Shown: in pieces, positions 24,899-33,158 of the stretch
Layout of the letters: each line of letters starts with the position of its first letter
How positions within the stretch are numbered: position 1 is the stretch's first letter
DNA from: Streptosporangium sp040640155
GTDB lineage: Bacteria > Actinomycetota > Actinomycetes > Streptosporangiales > Streptosporangiaceae
Assembly (NCBI RefSeq): GCF_040640155.1
Contig: NZ_JBFABE010000010.1
Location: forward strand, 1-64,000
Reading direction: 5' to 3'
Length of the DNA: 64,000 nt
Translations under genes and position numbers: made by a program
The notes under the pieces: model-generated
Told to the model about the DNA's origin: nothing
Seen by the model: only the letters and a program-made list of their open reading frames with translations
Database searches by the model: none

Positions 24899-25796
24899 AT
24901 GCCCTGGATGCCGACCATTAGTGAATCGCCGCGACGGACCCGGGGACGCCTTGAATGGCTCGACGCCCTGCGTGGCGTCGCCGCCATGGCCGTGGTCTTC
25001 ACGCACACGTTCAAGCCGTTGCTGCCCGAGGCCCGATTACCGGTCAAGGAGGTCATCGAACCGGGTTGGTACGGGGTGATGGTCTTCTTCCTGGTCAGCG
25101 GTTACATCGTGCCCGCGTCGCTGGAACGGCGCGGCAGCGTGCGGGCCTTCTGGACATCGCGCGTCTTCCGGTTGTACCCCCTGTTCGGCGTGTGCGTGGC
25201 GGGCACGGTGCTGCTGGTCACGGTGATGGGCTGGGAGGGCCTGCACATCTGGTGGAGTGCGCGACCGGCCTCCCTGGCGCTGGGGCACCTGACGATGCTG
25301 CAGAACCTGCTGTCCATGCCGAACCTGGTCAACGTGCTGTGGACGCTCTCCTACGAGATGGCCTTCTACCTGCTGCTGACCGCGATGTTCGTCCTCGGTG
25401 TGAACCGAGGGAGTGGTCCCGCTGGCCGGGATCTGGCTGGCCCGGGACGAGTTCGGCGTCCAGACGGCCACGGCCGCCGCGTGGCTCACCTTCGCCGCCG
25501 GGATGGCGCTGCGGCACCGCCGGGTGCCGCGGGCCCTGACATGGCTGGGCCTGGTGAGCTACTCGATCTACCTGCTCCACCCGCTGCTCATGGAGAGCGT
25601 CGAACGCCTCTGGCCCGACCCCCTGGCCGTGCCGCTGGGGGCGCGGCTGGTGGCCCTGGCGGGTGTGGTGGGGGCACTGCTCGGGCTCAGCGCGCTGACC
25701 TGGCGCTTCGTGGAGGCCCCGGCGCAACGGCTCGGCAGGCGGCTGGCGTCACGGACGGACGAGGCGGGGACGCCCCTCTCCGATCGACAGCCGTGA
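24899..25796 (+). pseudogene. Acyltransferase family 3 gene, disrupted by internal deletion and frame change
   Basis: The first part (24899 to about 25410) encodes the N-terminal half of a membrane acyltransferase: LEWLDALRGVAAMAVVFTHT with the catalytic His, VMVFFLVSGYIVPASLERRG and WTLSYEMAFYLLLTAMFVLG. The second part (about 25410-25796) continues in another frame with LTWLGLVSYSIYLLHPLL and the final helices. The transmembrane segments that normally lie between are missing, about 130 residues by my estimate. So an internal deletion that also shifted the frame has broken the gene. A functional protein is unlikely. Confidence 0.75.
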
Positions 25797-25816
25797 CCCC
25801 TGGTCATCCGGGTCAT

Positions 25817-25864
25817 CCGGGACGGCACGGCCTCCTCCTGTCCGGGGAAACCGTGCCGTCCCGG
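25817..25864. terminator. Bidirectional hairpin terminator
   Basis: A 14-bp perfect stem (25817-25830 with 25851-25864) with a 20-nt loop lies between the convergent acyltransferase remnant and the membrane protein gene. Confidence 0.65.
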
Positions 25865-25912
25865 CCGAGGGTGACCCGGCGCGGGCAGGGTGCCCGCCCG
25901 CGAACCCTCGTC

Positions 25913-26464
25913 CTACTTCGTGAACGTCTTGCGGATGACGCCCCGGAGGACCTCGCCGGGCCGCTGCTGCTCCCCGTGCAGGGAGGTCAGGACGAGAAGC
26001 GTCCCGGTGACGGCCGGGAGGACCCACTGCATGACGCGCAACTGCTGCTGTGCCTTGGCGACGTCCTGCGGGGTCTCCTTCTCGGGCTTCACCCCGCTCT
26101 CCACCGGCACGTCGCCCGCGCTCTCCAGCTTGGTGCCGAGCGCCCCGCTGTAGGCGGTCGCGGCCAGCGCCGCGAGGGTCAGCGCCCCCTTGACCGTGGT
26201 GCTCGCCCCCACCCCCTTCTGGTGCGCCACCCGGTTGCTGTTGGCCGCGAGCAGGCCGACGGCACCGACCAGGTGCATGCCGATGGTCAGGGCGTTCACC
26301 GGCTTCCACCGCATCCAGCCGGAGTTGGCAACCCGCAGCCGCTCGTTCCTGTCGCTGACCACGCCGGAGGCGCCGTTGAGGCCCACCGCGCCCATCAGCG
26401 AGCCCCCGAACCACGCGGCCAGTCCGACGTCGTGCATCGCCCGCACGACGGTATTGCGTTTCAT
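25913..26464 (-). CDS. Hypothetical actinobacterial membrane protein
   Basis: This 183-residue protein has four hydrophobic segments at about 10-32, 58-78, 90-108 and 143-163, with a charged loop at 112-135. I do not recognise a named family, though proteins beginning HDVGLAAWFGGSLMGAVGLN are common in actinomycetes. The ATG at 26464 has an AGGGGGAA ribosome site. Function unknown; it is monocistronic on the minus strand. Confidence 0.7.
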   Translation of the reverse strand: MKRNTVVRAMHDVGLAAWFGGSLMGAVGLNGASGVVSDRNERLRVANSGWMRWKPVNALTIGMHLVGAVGLLAANSNRVAHQKGVGASTTVKGALTLAALAATAYSGALGTKLESAGDVPVESGVKPEKETPQDVAKAQQQLRVMQWVLPAVTGTLLVLTSLHGEQQRPGEVLRGVIRKTFTK

Positions 26465-26653
26465 GCGTTTCCCCCTCGTCACACGTGTTCTTTCGCGATC
26501 TCTATGGTGGATATCGCGCTGTTACCACCGTGATGGGAGTTAGCTACCCGAATCTGCTCATGCGATCCGCTGATGCACCGATGCGCAGATCAAGGTTGTG
26601 GCTGTGACCGGTCAGGAACCGGTGAAACCCGAGCGGGACGCCCGGGACCGCGC

Positions 26654-27937
26654 TCAGGAGGGGAGCTCGCCCGCGAAGACGTGATCGTCCAGGAACGGGT
26701 TGCGGAACTTGCCCGCCGGGTCGAGGCCGGCGGCCAGCTTCCGGAAGTCGGGCAGCCGCTCGTACAGCGAGGCCAGGCGGTCGGGGGGCGTGAGGAAGAG
26801 CTTGCCCCAGTGCGGGCGGGCCTCGAACGGCTCCAGCGCCTCCTCGACCACGGCGAGCACCCGGCGCACCGCCGGCCAGTCCTGCTTCCAGGTGAAGTGG
26901 ACGGCGACGACGTCCCGGCCGTAGGAGGGGCTCAGCCAGAGGGCGTCCGCGGCGACGGTGCGGATCTCCGAGATCTGCAGGACCGGGGCCACCGTCTCCC
27001 TGATCCCGTCCAGCGCGCGCAACGCGTCGAGCGCGTACCGGCGCGGCAGGAGGTACTCCGACTGGAGCTCCTCCCCGCTGCTCGGCGTGAACCCCAGGCG
27101 GAAGTGCGGCAGCCGGTCGTACCAGGGGCCGGGCACGCCCATCTGGGCGGTGCAGTTGACCGCGGACATGTCCGGCAGGGGGTGCCGGTCGGCCGGGGCC
27201 GCCACGGCGCCGAGCCAGCGCGGCGAGGGCTCCCACGCGCCGGGGTCGTCGTCACGCCGTTTCACCCACACCTGGTCGATCACGGGGCCGTTCCACCCGG
27301 TGAACATGCTCACGCTGTACGCGGCCGAGGTGATCTCCTCGAAGTGCTCCTCCAGGGCGGCCCAGGGCAGGTTCTCGTAGACGTACTGGCGCACCTCGAA
27401 GGCGGGGACGACGTCGAGGACCACCCGGGTGACGATGCCGAGGGCGCCGAGCCCGACGACCGCGCCGGCGAAGCGGTCGCCGTCCCGCTCCCGGTCGAGG
27501 AAGGTGATCTCGCCGTCCGCGGTGACCAGTTCCAGGCCGGCCACCGCCGTGGCCAGGTTGCCGTTGGCGTCGCCGGAGCCGTGCGTGGCCGTGGCGCAGG
27601 CGCCCGCGACCGAGATGTGCGGCAGCGATCCGAGGTTGTGCAACGCGTACCCCTCGCCGTGCAGCCACCGGCTCAGCTCGCCGTACCGCACGCCGGCGCC
27701 GACCGTGACGGTGCCGCGCGCCGGGTCGAGCTCCGGGGCGCCGGGCAGGTCCTCCAGGGAGACGAGGTCCCCGCCGGGACGGTCGGCGATCTCGTTGAAG
27801 GAGTGCCGGGTGCCGAGTGCCCGGACGGCGTCGCTCGAGGCGACCAGCTCCTGGAGCCGCTCGACGTCGGCGGGACGGTGGAACCGCGCCGCCCCGTAGG
27901 TGATGTTGCCCGCCCAGTTCGTCGGCCGCCCGGTCAC
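26654..27937 (-). CDS. aldO: FAD-dependent alditol oxidase
   Basis: This 427-residue flavoprotein closely follows Streptomyces coelicolor AldO, which oxidises xylitol and sorbitol to aldoses with H2O2 release. Matches include TNWAGNITY at the N-terminus, the covalent FAD histidine H45 in GTRHSFNEIA, the SLPHISVAGACATATHGSG PP-loop region, FTPSSGEELQSEYLLPR, ISEIRTVAADALWLSP and the C-terminal RPHWGKLF...LDPAGKFRNPFL. The start is GTG 27937. It has no signal peptide, so it is cytoplasmic. It is a single gene; no sugar transporter is next to it. Confidence 0.92.
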   Translation of the reverse strand: MTGRPTNWAGNITYGAARFHRPADVERLQELVASSDAVRALGTRHSFNEIADRPGGDLVSLEDLPGAPELDPARGTVTVGAGVRYGELSRWLHGEGYALHNLGSLPHISVAGACATATHGSGDANGNLATAVAGLELVTADGEITFLDRERDGDRFAGAVVGLGALGIVTRVVLDVVPAFEVRQYVYENLPWAALEEHFEEITSAAYSVSMFTGWNGPVIDQVWVKRRDDDPGAWEPSPRWLGAVAAPADRHPLPDMSAVNCTAQMGVPGPWYDRLPHFRLGFTPSSGEELQSEYLLPRRYALDALRALDGIRETVAPVLQISEIRTVAADALWLSPSYGRDVVAVHFTWKQDWPAVRRVLAVVEEALEPFEARPHWGKLFLTPPDRLASLYERLPDFRKLAAGLDPAGKFRNPFLDDHVFAGELPS

Positions 27938-28085
27938 GATGTGCCCCTCTTTTGACTCCCGCCAGGCTATGCGCGACCGGCCGGTGACGCGAGCGCGGGG
28001 GTGCCTCGGGCGCGTGTGACCGGAGAAGGCCCCGGTAGGAGGGACGCCCCCGCGGGAGGCCCCGGCGGGACGCCTCCGAGGACGC

Positions 28086-28475
28086 TCAGCGCCGGCGTGC
28101 CGCGCACTCGATGCAGGTGCGCGCGATCGGGCGTGCCCGCAGGCGCTCCGGCGCGATGGGCCGCCCGCAGCCGTCGCACACGCCGTAGGTGCCCCGGCGG
28201 AGCCGCTCGGTCATCTCGTCGAGATCGCCGAGGTGGGCGCGGGCCCGGTCCAGCATGGACCGCAGGTGGGAGCGCTCGAAGGCTATCGTCGCCCCCTCGG
28301 GGTCGTGCTCGTCGTCGTTGGCCACCATCGCCGAGGCGGCGACGAGATCGTCCCAGTCGCGCGTCAGCGCCGCGATCTGGGCGATCGTGCTCTCCCGGTC
28401 GGCGGCCAGGAGGTCGCCTATGGCCGCCCGGTCCGAGGGCGGCAGCGCCGACGCGGAAGGAGGTTCCTCCGTCAC
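28086..28475 (-). CDS. TraR/DksA-type C4 zinc-finger protein
   Basis: This 129-residue protein has an N-terminal helical coiled-coil region (about 12-85) and a C-terminal C4 zinc finger (CDGCG...CIEC), the DksA/TraR arrangement. Proteins of this type bind the RNA polymerase secondary channel; in actinobacteria their role is less defined. The coiled-coil carries the acidic stretch NDDEHDPEG. The start is GTG 28475. It follows the APH-like gene on the same strand after a 135-nt gap. Confidence 0.88.
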   Translation of the reverse strand: MTEEPPSASALPPSDRAAIGDLLAADRESTIAQIAALTRDWDDLVAASAMVANDDEHDPEGATIAFERSHLRSMLDRARAHLGDLDEMTERLRRGTYGVCDGCGRPIAPERLRARPIARTCIECAARRR

Positions 28476-28610
28476 CGTCTCACCCCCGTCCCGATCCCGA
28501 TGCCCGTCCCGGTTCCGACGCCCGTCCGGCTCCCGGCCCGGAGTGCCCCGGTCCCGGCGGGAAAGCCGCTCACCTGCGACTCCCTCCAGGCTACGGCCTT
28601 CCGGGAGCCG

Positions 28611-29399
28611 TCATCCCGCCGCGGGAGTGAGCCCGCGCTCGAAGACGGCCCGCTGCTCGTCGAGGTAGGCGGCGTCCCCGAGGTACTGAAGGTGGTGCCC
28701 GTCGGCCAGGTGACCCGCGAACGCCGCGTTGCCGGCGGCGGCCTGGGTCCGCATGAAGTCCACCAGGGCGTGCAGGCGGGCGATGACGGTGTCGACCAGA
28801 CCGGCGCGGCCCGCGGCGTCGAGCCCGTAGTGATCGCAGAACAGGCGGGCGCGGCGGGCCTGCTCCGCCGCCGTGCCGAAGCCGTCGGTGTTGGCGGGCG
28901 CGGTGGTGGGGGCCCAGCGGTAGACGGCGTAGGCGACGTCCCAGAGCCGGGGGCCGGGGTGAGCGGTGTCGAAGTCGATGATCCCGACCACCCTGTCACC
29001 GTCGAGGACGCAGTTGTGCGGGGCGTAGTCGCCGTGGCAGATCACCTCGACGGGCTCGCGGGCGGGCAGCATCCAGCCGCCGGTCACGTCCCGGGCGTGT
29101 TCCACGGTGGTGTCGTGGTAGGAGCGCAGCAGCTCGGCGGCGCTCCTCAGCGCCTCCTCGGAGGCGGCCGCCGGGGTGACCGGATAGTTGCCGACCTCGC
29201 CCGGCAGGAAGTCCAGGATCTCGAAGCCGTCGCCGGTCGTTCCGTGGACCCCGGGCGACGCCGTGAAGCCCCGCGTCCGCAGGTGCCGCAGGAGGCCGTG
29301 CACCGCGGGTGACCACGGTCCGGTCGGACGTCGCACGGTCGTGCCGATCCTCACCACCTCGTTGACGCCGCCGCCGGTCAGAACCTCTCGATCGGACAT
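28611..29399 (-). CDS. Aminoglycoside phosphotransferase (APH)-fold kinase
   Basis: This 262-residue protein has the APH/choline-kinase signature HGDYAPHNCVLDG (catalytic Asp) and the metal-binding IDFDTAHPGPRLWDVAY. The N-terminal lobe is short and lacks a clear P-loop. The substrate cannot be called; most such actinobacterial proteins are not resistance enzymes. ATG 29399 is preceded by a GGGGGAAGG ribosome site. Confidence 0.85.
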   Translation of the reverse strand: MSDREVLTGGGVNEVVRIGTTVRRPTGPWSPAVHGLLRHLRTRGFTASPGVHGTTGDGFEILDFLPGEVGNYPVTPAAASEEALRSAAELLRSYHDTTVEHARDVTGGWMLPAREPVEVICHGDYAPHNCVLDGDRVVGIIDFDTAHPGPRLWDVAYAVYRWAPTTAPANTDGFGTAAEQARRARLFCDHYGLDAAGRAGLVDTVIARLHALVDFMRTQAAAGNAAFAGHLADGHHLQYLGDAAYLDEQRAVFERGLTPAAG

Positions 29400-29559
29400 C
29401 CGCCGCCTTCCCCCGTGTCTCGCTCCCCGCGTACACGGACGATTCTGCGGCAATCGGACCGATCACGCCGGATGTTCTCGCCTGCCCTTCGCGGAGAAGG
29501 CCACCGTGGCGGCGAGGACGCCCCGCCGCCACGACGGCCCGATCACCGGCGAGCGGACG

Positions 29560-30408
29560 CTAGAAGGCGAAGACCGCTCCGGTCGCCGCGTACATCTCGC
29601 ACTTGTTGCTGAACGTCCTGGAGTAGCGGATGTAGCGGCCGTTCCAGGTGCCGGTCGCGGTCGCCGTCACGGCGTCGTAGTACTGCGGGCACCCCCGCCA
29701 CGGGAGCCGGATGGAGCCCGGGTTCCCACCGGCGAGGCTCAGCACCCCGCACGCCTCGGCCGCGCGAGGATGCGTGCCGTAGATCGGCGCGCACCCGAGC
29801 CGGGCGCGCCGTGTCCTGCCCATCTCCGAGACCGTCAGCGCCAGCTCCCTGCGGTACGGCCCGACGACCGGTCCCACCGGCGGGACGAAGGGCGGGACGA
29901 CCACGGGCGGGGTCGGACGCGGCGGCCACGGGTTGGGACGCGGAGGCCACGGCGGCCTCGGGCGCGGCGGGGTCGGCTGGCCCCACGTCGGCCCCGGGTC
30001 GGGACGGGGCGGCCACGGCCTGGGCGGCGGCGGGGGCGGAGGCGCCGGACGCACCCACGTCGGCCCCGGATTCGGACGAGGCGGCCACGGCCCGGGCGGT
30101 TCCGGAGTCGGGGGCTCCGGACGCACCCACGTCGGCCCCGGATCCGGACGGGGCGGCCACGGCCTGGGCGGCGGCGGCGGGGGCGGGGGCGGGGGAACGG
30201 GCCGCACCCACGGGTCCTCGGAGACCGGCGTCCCCGGGGCGGGGCGCGGTGGCCACGGCCTGGGCGGCGGCGGGACCTGGACCGTCGACGGGCCGGCGGG
30301 CCGGGCGGCCGGTGAGCCGTCCCCGTCACCCGCCGGTTGCGCGTCCGCGACGGCCGTGCCGCCCAGGAAAAGGAACCCGGCGGCGGCCAGGCCAACAACA
30401 CATCTCAT
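29560..30408 (-). CDS. Secreted proline-rich protein with C-terminal subtilisin-inhibitor (SSI) domain
   Basis: This 282-residue exported protein begins with a signal peptide (MRCVVGLAAAGFLFLGG...ADA, about 1-24). Residues about 40-183 are a proline-rich region with four imperfect copies of PRPWPPRPDPGPTWVRP. Residues about 184-282 match the Streptomyces subtilisin inhibitor family: C206/C220 and C240/C270 for the two disulfides, GTHP, GTWNGR, SNKCEM and GAVFAF at the end. At the reactive loop, classical SSI has CPMVYDP, while this has CPQYYDA, so P1 would be Gln. Protease inhibition is expected, but the target is unclear. ATG 30408 has a GGGGGAA ribosome site. Confidence 0.85.
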   Translation of the reverse strand: MRCVVGLAAAGFLFLGGTAVADAQPAGDGDGSPAARPAGPSTVQVPPPPRPWPPRPAPGTPVSEDPWVRPVPPPPPPPPPPRPWPPRPDPGPTWVRPEPPTPEPPGPWPPRPNPGPTWVRPAPPPPPPPRPWPPRPDPGPTWGQPTPPRPRPPWPPRPNPWPPRPTPPVVVPPFVPPVGPVVGPYRRELALTVSEMGRTRRARLGCAPIYGTHPRAAEACGVLSLAGGNPGSIRLPWRGCPQYYDAVTATATGTWNGRYIRYSRTFSNKCEMYAATGAVFAF

Positions 30409-30749
30409 TAATTCCCCCGATAGTACGAATATCGTAAATAACCGAAGTGAGAATTCGGATTGTCCGGGGGGAGAGATCCAGGCCTGAACTGCGAAGATGT
30501 TACGCCGGAGACGTGGGGATGTCTCGCAGTGACTCACCACGGAACACAACGAACCAGTCGATCGTCAGAGCCGTGGCCGATTCAAGTGGAAAACGCCCCG
30601 GCCGCGCTCGCGCGGTTCTCGCGGTGAGCGCGGCCGGGTGAGCCACATCATGTCCGAGGGCGGTCACCCGGTGCGGCACGGCAGATCATGTCGTACGCGG
30701 CACCGGGCCGCCGGGGCACCGGGGTCCGGGCGGGACCGTGCGGGCGGAC
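30409..30749. other. 341-nt region between SSI-domain gene and leuA
   Basis: The part next to the SSI gene (30409-30470) is AT-rich and should hold its promoter. The middle shows no gene. A strong 13-bp hairpin (30597-30609 with 30626-30638) lies downstream of leuA and is listed as its terminator. Confidence 0.5.
30597..30638 (-). terminator. Probable leuA terminator
   Basis: A 13-bp perfect GC stem with a 16-nt loop lies about 110 nt past the leuA stop, the only strong hairpin before the next gene. Confidence 0.5.
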
Positions 30750-32465
30750 CTAGCCCCGGCCGGCGCGGTTGACCGCGGAGATGACGGCCTTGAGCGCGGC
30801 GGCCGTGGTGTTGGCGTCGATGCCGGCGCCCCACAGGGTCCGGCCGCCGATCTCGCACTCGACGTAGGAGGCGGCCTTGGCGTCGGTGCCGGAGCTCATG
30901 GCGTGCTCGGCGTAGTCGAGGACGCGCACGCCGACGCCGATCGTGGTCAGCGCGTCGCAGAACGCGGAGATCGGGCCGTTGCCGACCCCCTCGACCTCGC
31001 GGATCTCGCCGTCGACGCGCAGGTCGGCGCCGATGGCGTCCTTCCCGTCGCCCCGGGAGGCGGTGCGGTGGGCCAGCAGGCCCAGCCGGCCCCACGGGGC
31101 GGCCGGGTTGGGCAGGTACTCGTCGGTGAAGACCTCCCACATCTGCGCCGCGTTCACCTCGCCGCCGAGCGCGTCGGTGCGGGCCTGGACGGCGCGGGAG
31201 AACTCGATCTGCAGGCGCCGCGGCAGGTCCAGGTGGTGGTCGGCCTTCATGATGTAGGCGACGCCGCCCTTGCCGGACTGGCTGTTGACCCGGATGACCG
31301 CCTCGTAGGTGCGGCCGATGTCCTTGGGGTCGATCGGCAGGTACGGGACGGCCCAGGCGAACTCGTCGACCGGCACGCCCGCCGCCTTCGCGTCGCGCTC
31401 CAGGTGCTCGAAGCCCTTCTTGATGGCGTCCTGGTGGGAGCCGGAGAAGGCGGTGTAGACCAGCTCGCCGCCCCAGGGGTGGCGCGGGTGGACCGGCAGC
31501 TGGTTGCAGTACTCGGTGACCCGGCGGACCTCGTCGATGTCGGAGAGGTCGATCTCCGGGTCCACCCCCTGGGAGAACAGGTTCATGCCCAGCGTGACCA
31601 GGCAGACGTTGCCGGTGCGCTCGCCGTTGCCGAACAGGCAGCCCTCGATCCGGTCCGCCCCGGCCATGTAGCCCAGCTCGGCGGCGGCGACGGCGGTGCC
31701 GCGGTCGTTGTGGGGGTGCAGGGAGAGCACGATCGAGTCGCGGTAGGCCAGGTTGCGGTGCATCCACTCGATCTGGTCGGCGTAGACGTTGGGCGTGGCC
31801 ATCTCGACGGTGGCGGGCAGGTTGACGATCACCTTGCGGTCGGGCGTGGGCTGCCAGACGTCGTTGACGGCGTCGCAGACCTCCACCGCGTACTCCAGCT
31901 CGGTGCCGGTGAAGGACTCCGGGGAGTACTGGAAGTAGATCTCCGTGCCCTCCAGGTCGTCGGCCAGCTTCTTGCAGAGCCTGGCGCCCTCGACCGCGAT
32001 CGCGGTGATGCCCTCGCGGTCCTGGCCGAAGACGACGCGGCGCTGGAGGGTGGAGGTGGAGTTGTACAGGTGGACGATGGCCTGCCCGGCGCCGCGTACC
32101 GACTCGAAGGTCCGCTCGATCAGCTCGGCCCTGGCCTGGGTCAGGACCTGGATCACCACGTCGTCGGGGATCAGGTCCTCTTCGACGATCTTCCGTACGA
32201 AGTCGAAGTCGGTCTGGGAGGCGGCGGGGAAGCCGACCTCGATCTCCTTGTAACCCATCCTGACCAGCAGCTCGAACATCTTGAGCTTGCGCTGGGGGTC
32301 CATCGGGTCGATCAGCGCCTGGTTCCCGTCGCGCAGGTCGACGGCGCACCAGCGCGGGGCCCGGTCGATGACCTTGTCGGGCCAGGTGCGGTCGGTCAGC
32401 CTGATCGGCTCGAAGGGCTGATAGCGCCTGAACGGCATGGGGCTGGGTTGCTGCTGCGGGTACAT
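30750..32465 (-). CDS. leuA: 2-isopropylmalate synthase
   Basis: This enzyme condenses acetyl-CoA with 2-ketoisovalerate, the first committed step of leucine biosynthesis. The 571-residue product is of the long actinobacterial LeuA type. It has CAVDLRDGNQALIDP (metal site), GYKEIEVGFPAASQTDFDF, HPHNDRGTAVAAAELG, GNGERTGN and a C-terminal LeuA allosteric domain (about 430-571) for leucine feedback. I chose ATG 32465 (MYPQQQP) with a GAGGAG ribosome site. It is preceded by a leucine-codon leader peptide and hairpin, so transcription is probably attenuated. Confidence 0.96.
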   Translation of the reverse strand: MYPQQQPSPMPFRRYQPFEPIRLTDRTWPDKVIDRAPRWCAVDLRDGNQALIDPMDPQRKLKMFELLVRMGYKEIEVGFPAASQTDFDFVRKIVEEDLIPDDVVIQVLTQARAELIERTFESVRGAGQAIVHLYNSTSTLQRRVVFGQDREGITAIAVEGARLCKKLADDLEGTEIYFQYSPESFTGTELEYAVEVCDAVNDVWQPTPDRKVIVNLPATVEMATPNVYADQIEWMHRNLAYRDSIVLSLHPHNDRGTAVAAAELGYMAGADRIEGCLFGNGERTGNVCLVTLGMNLFSQGVDPEIDLSDIDEVRRVTEYCNQLPVHPRHPWGGELVYTAFSGSHQDAIKKGFEHLERDAKAAGVPVDEFAWAVPYLPIDPKDIGRTYEAVIRVNSQSGKGGVAYIMKADHHLDLPRRLQIEFSRAVQARTDALGGEVNAAQMWEVFTDEYLPNPAAPWGRLGLLAHRTASRGDGKDAIGADLRVDGEIREVEGVGNGPISAFCDALTTIGVGVRVLDYAEHAMSSGTDAKAASYVECEIGGRTLWGAGIDANTTAAALKAVISAVNRAGRG

Positions 32466-32517
32466 GCAATGGCTCCTCGACTGGGAAAACAATCGTGGCC
32501 GACGCGCATGGCTCGCT

Positions 32518-32557
32518 CCGCGACGAGGGAGCCGGCCTCTACAGGCCCTCGTCGCGG
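32518..32557 (-). promoter_or_regulatory. leuA attenuator hairpin
   Basis: The 12-nt arms 32518-32529 and 32546-32557 are exact complements, with a GGCC dyad extending into the loop. The upstream arm is inside the leader peptide's last codons (CRDEG), so a ribosome stalled at the leucine codons before it would change folding. Confidence 0.75.
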
Positions 32558-32583
32558 CAGCTAAGAAGCAGGCCGCGCAGCAT
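32539..32583 (-). CDS. leuL: leuA leader peptide
   Basis: A 14-codon open frame reads MLRGLLLSCRDEGL and stops with TAG. Five of its codons are leucine, including three consecutive ones, and its 3' half overlaps the 5' arm of the attenuator hairpin. Similar leader peptides with the CRDEG ending precede leuA in other actinobacteria. Its ATG lies about 7 nt after a TAACGT -10-like element (32591-32596), so it may be translated from a leaderless mRNA start. Confidence 0.8.
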   Translation of the reverse strand: MLRGLLLSCRDEGL

Positions 32584-32753
32584 GCACAGCACGTTAGCAG
32601 ACGGTCCCGAATGCCTGGACATCGATCTCACCAGGCAAGACGGGTGATTCTCCCCGAATCCCCGTAGCGGCCGGGACCTGGGCCGATGCGGCCTTTTTCC
32701 GATCGGATACAGTCCGAAGGGACGCCGACAGGGACAGTACGGGGGGTACGGCC

Positions 32754-32999
32754 ATGAAGGACGGCGACATTCTCGCCCATATCAACGAGCTCATCGCCGA
32801 GGAGAAGGAACTCCGGCAGAGACTCTCCGCGCACTCCATCTCCTCCGGCGAGGAGAACACCCGGATCAGGCATCTGGAGGAGGCCCTCGACCAGGCGTGG
32901 GACCTGCTCAGGCAGCGCCGGGCCCGCCGCGAGTTCGGCGAGGACCCGGACACCGCGGCCCCCCGCCCGGTCGACGAGGTCGAGGACTACCGCCAGTGA
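32754..32999 (+). CDS. DUF2630 family small protein
   Basis: This 81-residue acidic protein starts DGDILAHINELIAEEKELR and continues as a likely two-helix coiled coil through RIRHLEEALDQAWDLLRQRRA, the DUF2630 pattern. The short disordered tail is acidic and proline-containing. Function is unknown; it is cytoplasmic. ATG 32754 lies after GGGGGG. It is divergent from leuA. Confidence 0.85.
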   Translation: MKDGDILAHINELIAEEKELRQRLSAHSISSGEENTRIRHLEEALDQAWDLLRQRRARREFGEDPDTAAPRPVDEVEDYRQ

Positions 33000-33100
33000 C
33001 CTGATCCGGCGGCGCTCCGGCGGGGAGCGACGGGCGGGGAGCGACGGGCGGGGAGAGGCCCCGGAGCCATCCCGTGGCCCTGCGAAGGTCCGGGAGACGG

Positions 33101-33155
33101 TCCGGCCGAAGGTCACGCGCGGCGCCCCCGGAGCCGCGCGTGACCTTCGGCCGGA
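33101..33155. terminator. Very strong bidirectional terminator
   Basis: A 23-bp perfect inverted repeat (33101-33123 with 33133-33155) with a 9-nt loop lies between the convergent DUF2630 and M23 genes. Confidence 0.8.
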
Positions 33156-33158
33156 AGA

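Noticed and set aside
30738..32564. A 608-codon plus-strand frame over leuA
   Set aside because: It is the antisense frame of a highly conserved gene; high GC at third positions creates long stop-free frames here.
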